Source: Clostridiales bacterium UBA6114
Lineage (GTDB): Bacteria; Bacillota; Clostridia; Oscillospirales; Butyricicoccaceae
Reading direction: 5' to 3'
Assembly (NCBI GenBank): GCA_002423435.1
Contig: DIWE01000018.1
Span: forward strand, 144,599 to 208,598
DNA length: 64,000 nucleotides
Under the pieces are notes generated by a model. The model was not told the origin of the DNA, searched no databases, and saw only the letters and a program-made list of their open reading frames with translations. A program made the position numbers and the translations under genes. Of the stretch, positions 27,412 through 36,798 are shown piece by piece (the stretch's first letter is position 1; every line of letters starts with the position of its first letter).

Positions 27412-28692
27412 ATGATAAAAATTGTTATTATTGCAGATGATTTTACCGGTGTTTTAGATACGGGGGTTCAGTTTTCAAAGCTGGGGATTCCAACATTAGT
27501 AACAACTGATACGGAGCTGGATTTTTTGTCCATAAGCGGGGATATCCAGGTACTTGCTATTGATGCCGAAACCCGGCATGCTTCACCCGCCGCAGCATAT
27601 AATCGCGTATACAAGCTTGCACAAAAGGCAATAAAATCAGGCATTCCGCATATTTATAAAAAAACAGATTCAACTTTGCGCGGAAATATCGGCAGCGAAT
27701 TAGTTGCATTGCTGGACGCAGCGAATCAAACCCAGCTCGTATTCGCCCCCGCTTTCCCCAAAAACAGGCGTGTTACAAGGCGGGGAATACAGTATTGCGG
27801 CGATACCGAAATACATAAGACGGCCTTTGCAATCGATCCGCTGAATCCAATTACGACCAGCAATATCAAGGATATTTTGCAGAGCCAGACGGATATAAGC
27901 ATTCAGCTCTCAAGTGTAGATGCATATGAAACCGTCATATCGACCACACCAACAGATAAAACAATCTGTGTCTTTGACGCTTCAACGGATGAAGATTTTC
28001 ACAGGCTCGGAAATCTGATGAAAGATTACAACAAGAGCGCCCTTATGGCAGGCAGTGCCGGTTTAGCGGCAATTTTGCCGTCTGTGATTGATTTTTCACC
28101 TGTTCAAAAGAAGCAAGTCTTACATGGGGAATTTCCTCTGGTGATTGTTGGCAGTGTCAATCAGACTTCACTGAATCAGATTCAAGATGCCCGCAAAAAT
28201 GGATTCCCGGTAATTGCACTGACTCCGGAGCAAAGATTGAATCCGGCTTATTTTGATTCGGCCGGCAGCGATGCATTTATGCAAACCGTAAAACAGACGT
28301 TATCCCAAAACGGCAAAATCGTAATTGGGACAATTTGCGACCGCAAGCAAATGGAGGATACCTCTGCGTACGCAAAATTATTAAACATACCGGAAGAAGA
28401 GATCCCGAGTCGCATTGTAAATAACATCGGGAGATTTGTACGAAAGGTCCTGGATTCTGAAATAACGAATACCTTTGTTATTTTTGGCGGCGATACATTA
28501 TTAGGTGTTTTGAACAGCATACATTATCATGGAATTATTCCTGTTGCAGAAATCTTTCCGGGCGTTGTGTTGTCACAGATTCAATATAAAAATAAAAATC
28601 TGCTGCTGGCTACAAAAGCAGGTGGGTTTGGTGATAACGATGCGATTACACGTATTTGCAGCTACTTGTTATGTCGGCAAATTTCCCCTTAG
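27412..28692 (+). CDS. Four-carbon acid sugar kinase (DUF1537 family)
   Basis: A 426-residue kinase with the two-domain family pattern: an N-terminal IIADDFTGVLDTGVQF (about 6-21), KKTDSTLRGNIGSEL (about 83-97) and a C-terminal nucleotide-binding domain with VIFGGDTLLGVL and KAGGFGDND. Members phosphorylate D-threonate, D-erythronate or related acids at C4, and PdxA2 completes conversion to dihydroxyacetone phosphate. It is the last gene of the run and is followed by a strong hairpin. Confidence 0.9.
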   Translation: MIKIVIIADDFTGVLDTGVQFSKLGIPTLVTTDTELDFLSISGDIQVLAIDAETRHASPAAAYNRVYKLAQKAIKSGIPHIYKKTDSTLRGNIGSELVALLDAANQTQLVFAPAFPKNRRVTRRGIQYCGDTEIHKTAFAIDPLNPITTSNIKDILQSQTDISIQLSSVDAYETVISTTPTDKTICVFDASTDEDFHRLGNLMKDYNKSALMAGSAGLAAILPSVIDFSPVQKKQVLHGEFPLVIVGSVNQTSLNQIQDARKNGFPVIALTPEQRLNPAYFDSAGSDAFMQTVKQTLSQNGKIVIGTICDRKQMEDTSAYAKLLNIPEEEIPSRIVNNIGRFVRKVLDSEITNTFVIFGGDTLLGVLNSIHYHGIIPVAEIFPGVVLSQIQYKNKNLLLATKAGGFGDNDAITRICSYLLCRQISP

Positions 28693-28749
28693 GGACTGTG
28701 TTAATCCCTAATGGACAGCTGAGGGGTCTATTCCCGGGGGTGCCAAAGA

Positions 28750-28802
28750 GGAAGGGCGTGCCGCTTTACGTTTTCCGAAAACGTGAAGCGGCGCGCCCTT
28801 CC
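28750..28802. terminator. Long hairpin between convergent operons
   Basis: A stem of about 25 bp with two mismatches (from GGAAGGGCG through GTTTTC and back) and a tiny loop lies between the kinase (+) and uxuA (-). Its position suits a bidirectional terminator, although T-tracts are weak. Confidence 0.65.
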
Positions 28803-28845
28803 CCTTGCTTATGCTTAACCCTTATGAATGCCCGCCATGGGATCA

Positions 28846-29931
28846 CTATTTTCCCGCTTTGGCGTTTTTGTCGATGGCTTCCCACAGGCCGTTTAGGTAT
28901 GTCGCGCCCAGCGCGCGGTCATAAAGCCCGTAGCCGGGGCGGCCGACCTCGTCCCAGATCATGCGCCCATGGTCGGGGCGGATGTAGGTATCGGGGCAGG
29001 TCTCATAAATCGCCTTCATGATTTCATACATATCGAGATCCCCGTCGGAGGACAGATGGCTCGATTCGCGGAAATGATGGTAGCCGAGATATTTTATGTT
29101 GCGCACATGCATCGCGCCGATGCGGCCCATCCCGCCGAAGTGGCGGATAATCGCGGGGATATCGTTTTGCGGGTCGCTTCCCAGGCTGCCGGTGCAAAGG
29201 CAGACGGTATTGCAAGGGCTGTCGTATAACGCAATGATCTTGTCGAAGCCCTCCCGGCTGTGCGCCAGGCGGGGCAGGCCGAAGATCGGCCAGGCGGGGT
29301 CGTCCGGGTGGCAGGCCATTTTGACGCCGACTTCCTCACAGGCGGGAATAATGCCCTCGAGGAAATACTTATAGTTTTTGAGCAAATCGTCGACCGTTAT
29401 GTTTTTGTAGACGGCAAGCGTCTTCTTAAGCTCCTTCATGCGCTCCGGCTCCCAGCCGGGCAGCGAGAAGCCGTTGGAGCTCTTGGCGGTGCTCTCCACG
29501 ATCTCGAGCGGAGTCATACTGCCGAGATCGGCCTCGTTAAAGTACAGGCTGTTGGAGCCGTCCTCGGGGATCTCGCGCGCAAGGTCGGTGCGCAGCCAGT
29601 CGAAAACGGGCATAAAATTGTAAATAATGACCTTCACGCCCACCTTCGCCAGATTGCGGACAGTCTCGCGGTAGTTTAAGATGTACTGATCGCGCGAGGG
29701 CAGGCCCATCTTGATATCCTCGTGCACGTTGACGCTCTCGATGACCTCGCATTCGAGTCCGGCCTCGTGCACATGGTCCACATAGGCCCTGCACTCCTCG
29801 TAGGTCCAGACCTCTCCCGCGGCCTTCTCGTCCAAAAGGCCCATCAGGCCGGTCATGCCCGGGATCTGCCTGATCTGCTTTAAGGAAACGGGGTCGCGCC
29901 CCTCGCCGTACCAGCGAAATGTCATTTTCAT
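28846..29931 (-). CDS. uxuA: Mannonate dehydratase
   Basis: A 361-residue UxuA-family TIM-barrel enzyme: MKMTFRWYGEGRDPVSL at the start, YNFMPVFDWLRTDL near 103, MACHPDDP near 205 with metal-binding His/Asp, and the C-terminal RPDHGRMIWDE. It dehydrates D-mannonate to 2-keto-3-deoxygluconate (KDG), which the kdgK and kdgA products encoded 10 kb away would process. It is the last gene of the minus-strand operon. Confidence 0.95.
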   Translation of the reverse strand: MKMTFRWYGEGRDPVSLKQIRQIPGMTGLMGLLDEKAAGEVWTYEECRAYVDHVHEAGLECEVIESVNVHEDIKMGLPSRDQYILNYRETVRNLAKVGVKVIIYNFMPVFDWLRTDLAREIPEDGSNSLYFNEADLGSMTPLEIVESTAKSSNGFSLPGWEPERMKELKKTLAVYKNITVDDLLKNYKYFLEGIIPACEEVGVKMACHPDDPAWPIFGLPRLAHSREGFDKIIALYDSPCNTVCLCTGSLGSDPQNDIPAIIRHFGGMGRIGAMHVRNIKYLGYHHFRESSHLSSDGDLDMYEIMKAIYETCPDTYIRPDHGRMIWDEVGRPGYGLYDRALGATYLNGLWEAIDKNAKAGK

Positions 29932-29974
29932 AAGTTTCTTCCTCCGTTCGTTATCGGCATGCGTTCGGGCGCCC

Positions 29975-31591
29975 TCATGGATTCAGCGCTTCATGCAGCG
30001 TTTTTCGCACGGCGCCGGGTCCGGCAAGCTCGGCCACGAAAAACCGCTCGATTTTCCGGCATAGCGGTGTTTTATTAAGGTCGCTGCCGAAGATGGACGC
30101 ATTTCCTAAAATCCGGCCGAGCTGTCCGTTATAGGTTTCCGGCCTGCCCGCTTCGATACCCGAAAGTATTGCCTGCAAATCGTCCTTCAGCGGATCGTCG
30201 CTTACCTCAAGGGCCTCGCCCCTGTCGTCCACCGCCAGCAGATACCGCAGCCAGCCGGCGATCGCCAGCGGGATCGCGACCAGCTCGTTTAAGTCTTTGC
30301 CTTCCGCTATATAGCTTTTGATCGTCTCGCCGAATCGGATGCCCACCTTCTGGCTGGTATCCGTCGCGATGCGCTGCGGGGCGTCCGGCATAAACGGGTT
30401 CGGCAGGCGCTGTTCGACGACTTCATCGATAAAGGCCTTCGGGTCCAGGATGCCGGGGTCGATAACCACCGGCAAACCCTCCGCATACCCGAGCCGCCTG
30501 ATGAGTGCCACGATATCGGGGTCCTTCATCTCGTCGCAGATCAGGGTGTAGCCCAGCATGCAGCCGTATACGCTCATCGCGGTGTGCAGCGGGTTTAGGC
30601 AGGTGGTCACCTTCATGCGTTCCGCCTTGTTGACGGTTTCGCGGTCGGTCATATACACGCCGGCCTTTTCAAGCGGCGGGCGGCCGTTCGGAAATTTATC
30701 CTCAACGACAAGGTACTGCGGCCGCTCGGCATTGACAAACGCCGCGATGAAGGTATTTTTGCTTGTGACGATCGGCGCCATATCCGAAATCCCGTCGGCG
30801 GCCAGCGCCTCCTGCACCATCCTGTGCGGGCGCGGCGTGATCTTGTCGATCATGCTCCAGGGGAATGCAATTTTGTTCTCGTCCGAAAGATACGCGATAA
30901 ACCCGGCGTCGACAAACCCTTTTTCCCGCCAGGCTTCCGCCACAGTCATAATGCTTGCCTGCAGCTTCTCGCCGTTATGGCTGCAGTTGTCCATTGAGAC
31001 GACGGCCAGCGGATATTCGCCGGCCTTATAACGTGCATACAAGAGCGCCGCCATTAAGCTCATCGCGTGGCGGGCTTTTTCGGGGCCTTCCGACATATCC
31101 GCCTGGACGACCGGCATGAGGCTTCCGTCCGGGCGATAGAGGGCGTAGCCTTTCTCGGTGATGGTGAAGCTCGCGATCTGCAGGCCGGGGTCGGTGAAGA
31201 TTTCCACAAGGCGCGCCATTCCGTCGGCGTCGGCGCTGTCGGCCTTGAGCGCCTCGGCCACGCTGCCGACGATCTCCCGGCTTGTCGTGCCGTCGGGGTT
31301 TAGGGTAACCATCATGGTGAGGTTGTCGAACGGCTTATAAATTTTGTCTATGATATCGTAATCGAAGGTATCGGCGGCAATGATGCCGCGGTCGAATAAG
31401 CCGTCGCCCAGCAGCTTCTGCAAAAGCGCCGCGATAAAGCCCCTGAAGATATTGCCGGCGCCGAAGTGCACCCAGACGGGGTGTTTTTTGGTGGCGGCAA
31501 TCATGGCGGCGCGGTCGTACCGCGGCAGTTTAATGTTCAGCTTTTCCCAGGCGGCTTTATCGGCCAGGGATGCCTGATTCATCGTTGGCAT
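29975..31591 (-). CDS. uxuB: Mannitol dehydrogenase family protein, probable fructuronate reductase
   Basis: A 538-residue long-chain dehydrogenase. The NAD-binding motif is HFGAGNIFRGFIAALLQ (about 37-53) and the catalytic-type segment is VVSMDNCSHNGEKL (about 198-211). Family members interconvert D-fructuronate and D-mannonate. It lies 43 bases upstream of uxuA in the same direction. No uronate isomerase (uxaC) is visible in the window, so either it is elsewhere or the cell imports fructuronate or mannonate directly. Confidence 0.9.
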   Translation of the reverse strand: MPTMNQASLADKAAWEKLNIKLPRYDRAAMIAATKKHPVWVHFGAGNIFRGFIAALLQKLLGDGLFDRGIIAADTFDYDIIDKIYKPFDNLTMMVTLNPDGTTSREIVGSVAEALKADSADADGMARLVEIFTDPGLQIASFTITEKGYALYRPDGSLMPVVQADMSEGPEKARHAMSLMAALLYARYKAGEYPLAVVSMDNCSHNGEKLQASIMTVAEAWREKGFVDAGFIAYLSDENKIAFPWSMIDKITPRPHRMVQEALAADGISDMAPIVTSKNTFIAAFVNAERPQYLVVEDKFPNGRPPLEKAGVYMTDRETVNKAERMKVTTCLNPLHTAMSVYGCMLGYTLICDEMKDPDIVALIRRLGYAEGLPVVIDPGILDPKAFIDEVVEQRLPNPFMPDAPQRIATDTSQKVGIRFGETIKSYIAEGKDLNELVAIPLAIAGWLRYLLAVDDRGEALEVSDDPLKDDLQAILSGIEAGRPETYNGQLGRILGNASIFGSDLNKTPLCRKIERFFVAELAGPGAVRKTLHEALNP

Positions 31592-31651
31592 GTTTATCCT
31601 CCTTTTCGCCGAGCTTCAACAATAGTCGAAGCGACTCTCGCTTGTTTTGCG

Positions 31652-32674
31652 TCAGTCAAACGTAAGAATCACCTTGGCGGCGCCGCTGTTCTTGTCCGCC
31701 AGCACCTCAAACGCCTTCTTGAATTCATCGGCGGGAAATACATGCGTTATGATTTTGTCCACCCTGTCCAGTCTGTCGGGAAGGCTTGCGACGGTTTCCG
31801 GGAATTTTTCATATTGGTGTCTGGTTCCCAGAATCGTGAGCTCCTTCGCGTTGAGCGCCTTAAAGCTCACGGGTATCGGTTCCTTCCCGAAAGTCATCGC
31901 GACCAGGCGGCCGGCCGGAGACAGGATTTCCACCGCATGCTCCAAAAGCGCGGGCACGCCGGCGGCTTCAAACACCACATTGACACCCTCGCCGCCCGTC
32001 AGCTTTGCGATAAAGCCGTCCAAATCATCCTTCACGGGATTAACAAGATAGTCGGCGCCGAAGTCCTTCGCCATGGCCAGCCTTCTTTCGTTAGGCTCGG
32101 ATACGATCACCGTCGCGCCCCTGCTTTTCGCAACGTCCGCGACGATCAAGCCGATCGGCCCCGCGCCATGCACCAGGACAAGGTCTCCGGGCTGCACGTT
32201 TCCGCGCCAGTTCGCCTGCGCGCCGATGGTATACGGCTCGCATACCGCGGCTTGGATGCAGCTCATCCGGCTCGCGTCGAATTTATATACCTGGGAACGG
32301 CTTACCGCCGCGTATTCGCGAAACGTCCCGTCCACGCTGCACCCCAGAACCTTCAGTTCCCGGCACACGTTGTGATGTCCGCTGCGGCACGCATAGCATT
32401 TTCCGCAATAAGTAATCGGCTCAAACACAACGCCGTCGCCCGGCGAAAGGTCCTTTACATTGTCGCCGACCGCTTCGACAAGTCCTCCCGCCTCATGCCC
32501 GATCACCCTCGGATAAACCGCATACGGGTTCGTGCCGTGCACAACGTGGACGTCCGACCCGCAGATCCCCGCGGCCCTGACCCGGACCAGCACCTGATCC
32601 GGGCTTGTGATGACCGGCTTTTCCGTTTCCAACATTTCCACCTGATTCGGTCGAATCACTGTAATCGCTTTCAA
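31652..32674 (-). CDS. Zinc-dependent medium-chain dehydrogenase (hexonate/idonate type)
   Basis: A 340-residue MDR protein with catalytic zinc residues in GICGSDVH and IGHEAGG, structural cysteines in CGKCYACRSGHHNVC and a Rossmann motif VHGAGPIGLIVADVA. It is close in pattern to L-idonate 5-dehydrogenase and galactonate/gulonate dehydrogenases. Placed in the uxu operon between the SDR and uxuB, it may channel another aldonate into fructuronate. The exact substrate is an inference. Confidence 0.85.
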   Translation of the reverse strand: MKAITVIRPNQVEMLETEKPVITSPDQVLVRVRAAGICGSDVHVVHGTNPYAVYPRVIGHEAGGLVEAVGDNVKDLSPGDGVVFEPITYCGKCYACRSGHHNVCRELKVLGCSVDGTFREYAAVSRSQVYKFDASRMSCIQAAVCEPYTIGAQANWRGNVQPGDLVLVHGAGPIGLIVADVAKSRGATVIVSEPNERRLAMAKDFGADYLVNPVKDDLDGFIAKLTGGEGVNVVFEAAGVPALLEHAVEILSPAGRLVAMTFGKEPIPVSFKALNAKELTILGTRHQYEKFPETVASLPDRLDRVDKIITHVFPADEFKKAFEVLADKNSGAAKVILTFD

Positions 32675-32704
32675 AAACTCATCATTCTTTCCGGTAAAAT
32701 TGTT

Positions 32705-33592
32705 TTAAATCCCGGGGCAGGAGAGAAAACCGCCGTCAACGGCGATCACCTGGCCGGTAATATACCCGGACATGGCCGGATCTGCAAAAAACTTGAGCGC
32801 GCCGGTCAGCTCCGCGGGATTCCCCAGCCTCCCCATCGGCGTGCGGTGGATCACGTTATAATATCGCTGCGTGTAAGACCCGTCGGGATTTACATACATA
32901 TCATGGTTTAACGGCGTCAGGAAATATCCGGGCGCCACCGCGTTTACACGGACCTTTCCGAATTCATTGGACAGGTAATTGGACAGCCACTTCGTAAACA
33001 TGTCGACGGCCGCCTTGCTGGAAGCGTAAGCGGGCACCATGCTGAGCGCGTCGTAAGCCGCCATGGATGTAATATTGATAATGGAGCTGCCCTCCTGACC
33101 CACCAGGTCCACCGCGAAGACCTGGCACGAAACGAACGTGCCGAGCCAGTTTACGTTCATGACGCGCATCATCCTGTCCGCGTCCAGATTGAAAAGGGTG
33201 CGGCTTTTTCCCAGAAGCTCCGCATATTCCTGTCTGGAGCAATTAGGGGGCGCCTTTGCGACGGCCGTATCCTTTTCGTCGCCGCTTCTGTAAGCTTCCG
33301 CCGTGGTCTTGGCCAGAACGTCCTGGATACCGGCGCAGTTTATCAGCACATTGCACCTTCCAAAGGCTCCCCTGACTGTTTCGCGCGCCTTTTCCAAGGA
33401 TTCCTTGTCCATGACGTTGCATTGGGCCGCGACGGCGCTGCCGCCGCTTTTCCGGATTTCCCCCGCGACCTTTTCCGCCGCATCCATATCGTAATCCAGA
33501 ATGGCGATGTCATGGCCATCCCTGGCGAATTCCTTTGCGAACACACTGCCGAGGCCGCCGCCGGCGCCGGTAATAACAACGATCTGTCCCAT
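32705..33592 (-). CDS. Short-chain dehydrogenase/reductase (SDR)
   Basis: A 295-residue classical SDR with cofactor motif ITGAGGGLGS (about 6-15), the NAG-like NCAG and the catalytic YASSK (about 206-210). An insertion of about 30 residues follows the fourth strand, as in the D-mannonate oxidoreductase/gluconate 5-dehydrogenase group of uxu loci. I chose the ATG at 33592, whose CAGGAGGTC site lies just upstream; an earlier in-frame ATG at 33634 lacks one. Confidence 0.85.
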   Translation of the reverse strand: MGQIVVITGAGGGLGSVFAKEFARDGHDIAILDYDMDAAEKVAGEIRKSGGSAVAAQCNVMDKESLEKARETVRGAFGRCNVLINCAGIQDVLAKTTAEAYRSGDEKDTAVAKAPPNCSRQEYAELLGKSRTLFNLDADRMMRVMNVNWLGTFVSCQVFAVDLVGQEGSSIINITSMAAYDALSMVPAYASSKAAVDMFTKWLSNYLSNEFGKVRVNAVAPGYFLTPLNHDMYVNPDGSYTQRYYNVIHRTPMGRLGNPAELTGALKFFADPAMSGYITGQVIAVDGGFLSCPGI

Positions 33593-33622
33593 TTTAATGA
33601 CCTCCTGAATGCAAGAATTGTC

Positions 33623-33647
33623 TAGCCGGAGCATGAGAATCCGGCTA
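33623..33647. repeat. Short inverted repeat sharing ends with the dnaA-leader palindrome
   Basis: TAGCCGGA and TCCGGCTA enclose 9 nt. The first 14 bases (TAGCCGGAGCATGA) are identical to both termini of the 218-bp palindrome at 57569-57786. It sits between dctM and the SDR gene and may be a minimal or deleted copy of the same element. Confidence 0.4.
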
Positions 33648-33658
33648 AGCTGCCGCGA

Positions 33659-34930
33659 TTAAGCGAACAAGCCGGGAATAAACAGCGTGATCTGCGGGAT
33701 AAACGAGACCAGCAATAGCACGATAAGGCTCGTGATCAGGAACGGGATGTTGGCCTTAAACGCTTTGTAGGTGGAAACCCTCCCGATCTGCGCCGCCGTG
33801 CAGATGCACATGCCCACGGGGGGCGTTGTCAGACCGATCATCAGATTGATGATCGCCATCAGCGCAAAGTGAACGGGATTCATTCCGACCGCCGTCGCCA
33901 CCGGCAAAAGCACCGGGAACGTAATGAGTATCGCGGCCAGGCTTTCCATGAACATGCCGACAAACAAAAGCACAATGTTGATCAGTAAAATAACAACCAC
34001 TTTGCTCGAGGTAATGCTGAGAATGCCGGTCGCCACCATCTGCGGAATGCGCTCGGCTGTAAGGATATATCCGAATACGTTTGCAAAGCCGATCAAAACG
34101 ATGATGCTGGCGCAGGAACGCATATTTTCCCACAGAATGCGGGGGACGTCCCTCAGCCTGATCTCCCTGTAAATGAAAACGCCCACGACCAGCGCGTAAG
34201 CGCAGGTGACGATCGACGCCTCCGTCGGCGTAAAGATACCCGACAAAATACCGCCCAAAAGAATCAGCGGCATCAGGATCGCCCAGATGGCGTCCTTCGT
34301 CGTATTCCAGCGCTCTCTCCATGAAACCCTTGCATGCTTCGGATAATGCCGCTTTACGGAAATCATATATGTGGGGACGCATAATGCGAGGCCCAGCATG
34401 ATTCCCGGAATAATGCCCCCCTGAAACATTTTTCCGACGGAGATGCTCACGCAGGCGCCCGCGATAACCATCGGAACGCTGGGCGGGATGATCGGTCCGA
34501 CAACAGAGGATGCCGCCGTAACCGCGACGGAAAAGTCATCGTCGTAGCCGTCCTCCACCATCGCGGGGATCAGCATGCTGCCGAGGCTGCAGACGTCGGC
34601 GATCGCCGTGCCGGAAATGCCCGCGAACACCATGCTGGCCACAACGTTGACGAGCGCGAGGCTGCCGGTGAAATGTCCCAAAAAGGCATTACAGAAATTC
34701 AGGATGCGTTTTGTGATGCCGCCGCCGTTCATCAGCGCGCCGGCCAGCATGAATCCCGGAATGCAGAGCAGGGTAAAGGAATCCATCCCCGCAAAGAATT
34801 TCTGCGCGATTACCGCAAGCGGTATGCCCTTTACAAACAGATAAAACAGTGACGAGGCTCCCAGTGAAAAAGCAATCGGCACGCCAAGGATCAATAATAC
34901 AAGAAACAAGACAAACATTGCCACTACCAT
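33659..34930 (-). CDS. dctM: TRAP transporter large permease (DctM family)
   Basis: A 423-residue, 12-helix permease with GISGTAIADVCSLGSMLIPA and GPIIPPSVPMVIAG in the first half and GLTTPPVGMCICTAAQIG in the second. It is separated from dctQ by three bases. By its place in the uxu operon it probably imports a hexuronate or aldonate. Confidence 0.94.
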   Translation of the reverse strand: MVVAMFVLFLVLLILGVPIAFSLGASSLFYLFVKGIPLAVIAQKFFAGMDSFTLLCIPGFMLAGALMNGGGITKRILNFCNAFLGHFTGSLALVNVVASMVFAGISGTAIADVCSLGSMLIPAMVEDGYDDDFSVAVTAASSVVGPIIPPSVPMVIAGACVSISVGKMFQGGIIPGIMLGLALCVPTYMISVKRHYPKHARVSWRERWNTTKDAIWAILMPLILLGGILSGIFTPTEASIVTCAYALVVGVFIYREIRLRDVPRILWENMRSCASIIVLIGFANVFGYILTAERIPQMVATGILSITSSKVVVILLINIVLLFVGMFMESLAAILITFPVLLPVATAVGMNPVHFALMAIINLMIGLTTPPVGMCICTAAQIGRVSTYKAFKANIPFLITSLIVLLLVSFIPQITLFIPGLFA

Positions 34931-34933
34931 GCT

Positions 34934-35422
34934 TTATTCCCCCCTTACCATTGCCACTGCTTCTTCAACGATGACTGCAAGGCTGTAAATCGTCGTAAAA
35001 GCAAAAATTCCAACCGGAACCACATAAAAAATCCCCATGTTGATTTGCAGGGATGTCGACAGCGTCTTAAGACCCTTTGTAAAAAAGATGTATGCCTGCC
35101 ATGCGCCTACCGCGCCAACGGCGCAGATCACAAGGTGTTCAAAGATCGTTATGGCATGGCGGGCTTTGCCGTGCAGATTATTAAGCAGCATATCGATAAC
35201 GGCGTATTCCCTGTACTTGATCGCCATCGGCGCGCCGGCCATTATCGTATACATAAAAAGCAGTCTGGTCGTTTCATCCGTCCAGGGAGCCGAAATCCCC
35301 GGCGTATAGCGCGTGATAATCTGTATCAGAACGCATACGCTTACCAGCACAAAAAAAGTTGCCGTAAGATAGCTGAACATCTTATCAAGCGCATTCGCGA
35401 TCTTTTTCATAGCTATGACCAT
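34934..35422 (-). CDS. dctQ: TRAP transporter small permease (DctQ family)
   Basis: A 162-residue protein with four helices and the motif ITRYTPGISAPWTDETTRLL at about 36-55. The ATG at 35422 has GAGG six bases upstream; an ATG four codons later is the alternative. It pairs with the adjacent DctM and DctP. Confidence 0.92.
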   Translation of the reverse strand: MVIAMKKIANALDKMFSYLTATFFVLVSVCVLIQIITRYTPGISAPWTDETTRLLFMYTIMAGAPMAIKYREYAVIDMLLNNLHGKARHAITIFEHLVICAVGAVGAWQAYIFFTKGLKTLSTSLQINMGIFYVVPVGIFAFTTIYSLAVIVEEAVAMVRGE

Positions 35423-35606
35423 TCCTTTCCTCTAAGCTTCAAGGCACAAGACGACCCGCAAAAAGGAATGGTCATATTGTGCATGTACTGCGGTTTCTCA
35501 CACTGGGCGAGCAACACGCACTTAAATTCTGAAGTTTGAATTCTTTCAAACTTTCCCTCCCATAAAGTGCAGATTACCCAAAAAGTATCCTTATAAATTT
35601 TCTCGC

Positions 35607-35638
35607 ACAGAGCCGCTTGCGGCTGCAAGCGGCCCTGT
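35607..35638 (-). promoter_or_regulatory. Intercistronic hairpin between dctP and dctQ
   Basis: A stem of 12 pairs broken by one A/C mismatch (ACAG plus GCCGCTTG with complements) lies within the 253-base gap after dctP. No T-run follows on the minus strand, so it looks like an mRNA-stabilising element that would raise binding-protein abundance rather than a full terminator. Confidence 0.5.
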
Positions 35639-35675
35639 ACTGATTTACTCTGCTGTCGGCTTGCCCGCCCGGAGC

Positions 35676-36728
35676 TTAGGATTTCGCGTTCGCGTCGGAC
35701 ATCTCGCCGATCTGCTGATACATCTCCCAGAGGCCGTCGCCCTGGCCTTCCAGATAGGACTGGATCGCGGGCATCATGGCTTCCTTGAAAGCCGCACGGT
35801 CGACATCGGTGTTGATGGTCATGCCGGCGTCGATGCATTTCTGGCGGTAATCGTCCTTGTGCTCAAAGTAATATTTGTTTACCCAATCCTGCATCTCGGT
35901 CACGGTCTCGTCCAGCCAGCCCTTCATTTCATCGTCCAGGCCGTTGTACAGGTCCGTGGAGATCAGGTTTAAGATCGTGGAATACACATGGCTTGTTTCG
36001 TCCACATATTTCTGGACTTCAAAGAAGCTGTTGTCATAGATCATGTCGTACGGGTTTTCCTGCATCTCGACGACGCCCTGGCTCAGCGCGTTGAATGTTT
36101 CGCTCAGCGCGATCGAGGAGCAGACCGCGCCCGCCGTGTTCCACATGTTGGTGTGCAGCGGGTTTCCGGACATACGCATTTTGCGGCCGGTGAGATCGGA
36201 GGGCTTGCTGATCGCGACATTGGATGTAAGCTGACGCGGGCCGCGCAGCTGGTACCAAAGCACATGGAAGCCGGCTTCTTCAAAGTCCTGTTTGATCGAA
36301 GTGCCGATATCGCTCTCAATCATTTTTTGCACGTCTTCCTCGGAGTTGTATGCCCAGGGCGCCTCGAGAAGCGTCGCGCTCGGAGCATATCCGCTGAAAG
36401 AACCGCCGGACATGGTCATCGAGGTTGTCCCTACCAGCATGCCGGCGAGGGAGTCCGCCTCCGAGCCGGAAGTGCTCGACGGATAAATTTCCACCTTGAA
36501 ACGGCCGCCGGATTTTTCCTCGAGGCGTTTCTTAAACTCCGTTGCCGCCTGGCCCCAGGGATGTTCCAGAGATACCGTGAGGTCATATTTCAGCGTGACT
36601 GTTTCGCCGTTTGAGGGCATACCCTGGTTCGTGTCGCCGCCCGTGGGCGCGGGTTGGTTATTGCTGCACCCGAACAGCATGCCCGCGCATAACGCGAGCG
36701 CGGTAATTGCCGTGATTACCTTTTTCAT
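35676..36728 (-). CDS. dctP: TRAP transporter solute-binding lipoprotein (DctP family)
   Basis: A 350-residue lipoprotein (signal ending MLFGCSNN, Cys at about 21) with the DctP fold; the carboxylate-binding Arg sits in SDLTGRKMRMSG. It is encoded within the uxu operon, so a uronate or aldonate ligand is likely. An AGGAG site precedes the start. It is separated from the permease genes by a hairpin-containing gap. Confidence 0.92.
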   Translation of the reverse strand: MKKVITAITALALCAGMLFGCSNNQPAPTGGDTNQGMPSNGETVTLKYDLTVSLEHPWGQAATEFKKRLEEKSGGRFKVEIYPSSTSGSEADSLAGMLVGTTSMTMSGGSFSGYAPSATLLEAPWAYNSEEDVQKMIESDIGTSIKQDFEEAGFHVLWYQLRGPRQLTSNVAISKPSDLTGRKMRMSGNPLHTNMWNTAGAVCSSIALSETFNALSQGVVEMQENPYDMIYDNSFFEVQKYVDETSHVYSTILNLISTDLYNGLDDEMKGWLDETVTEMQDWVNKYYFEHKDDYRQKCIDAGMTINTDVDRAAFKEAMMPAIQSYLEGQGDGLWEMYQQIGEMSDANAKS

Positions 36729-36798
36729 AGCTAATTCTCCTCCAATTTTTTATAAATTCGTCACAGTTTCCTGCTATGACATCAATTCAGCGCGGCTG

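Noticed and set aside
31466..32911. Long + strand open frame antisense to the MDR and SDR genes
   Set aside because: It is a GC-driven shadow of two well-supported minus-strand dehydrogenases and has no credible domain.
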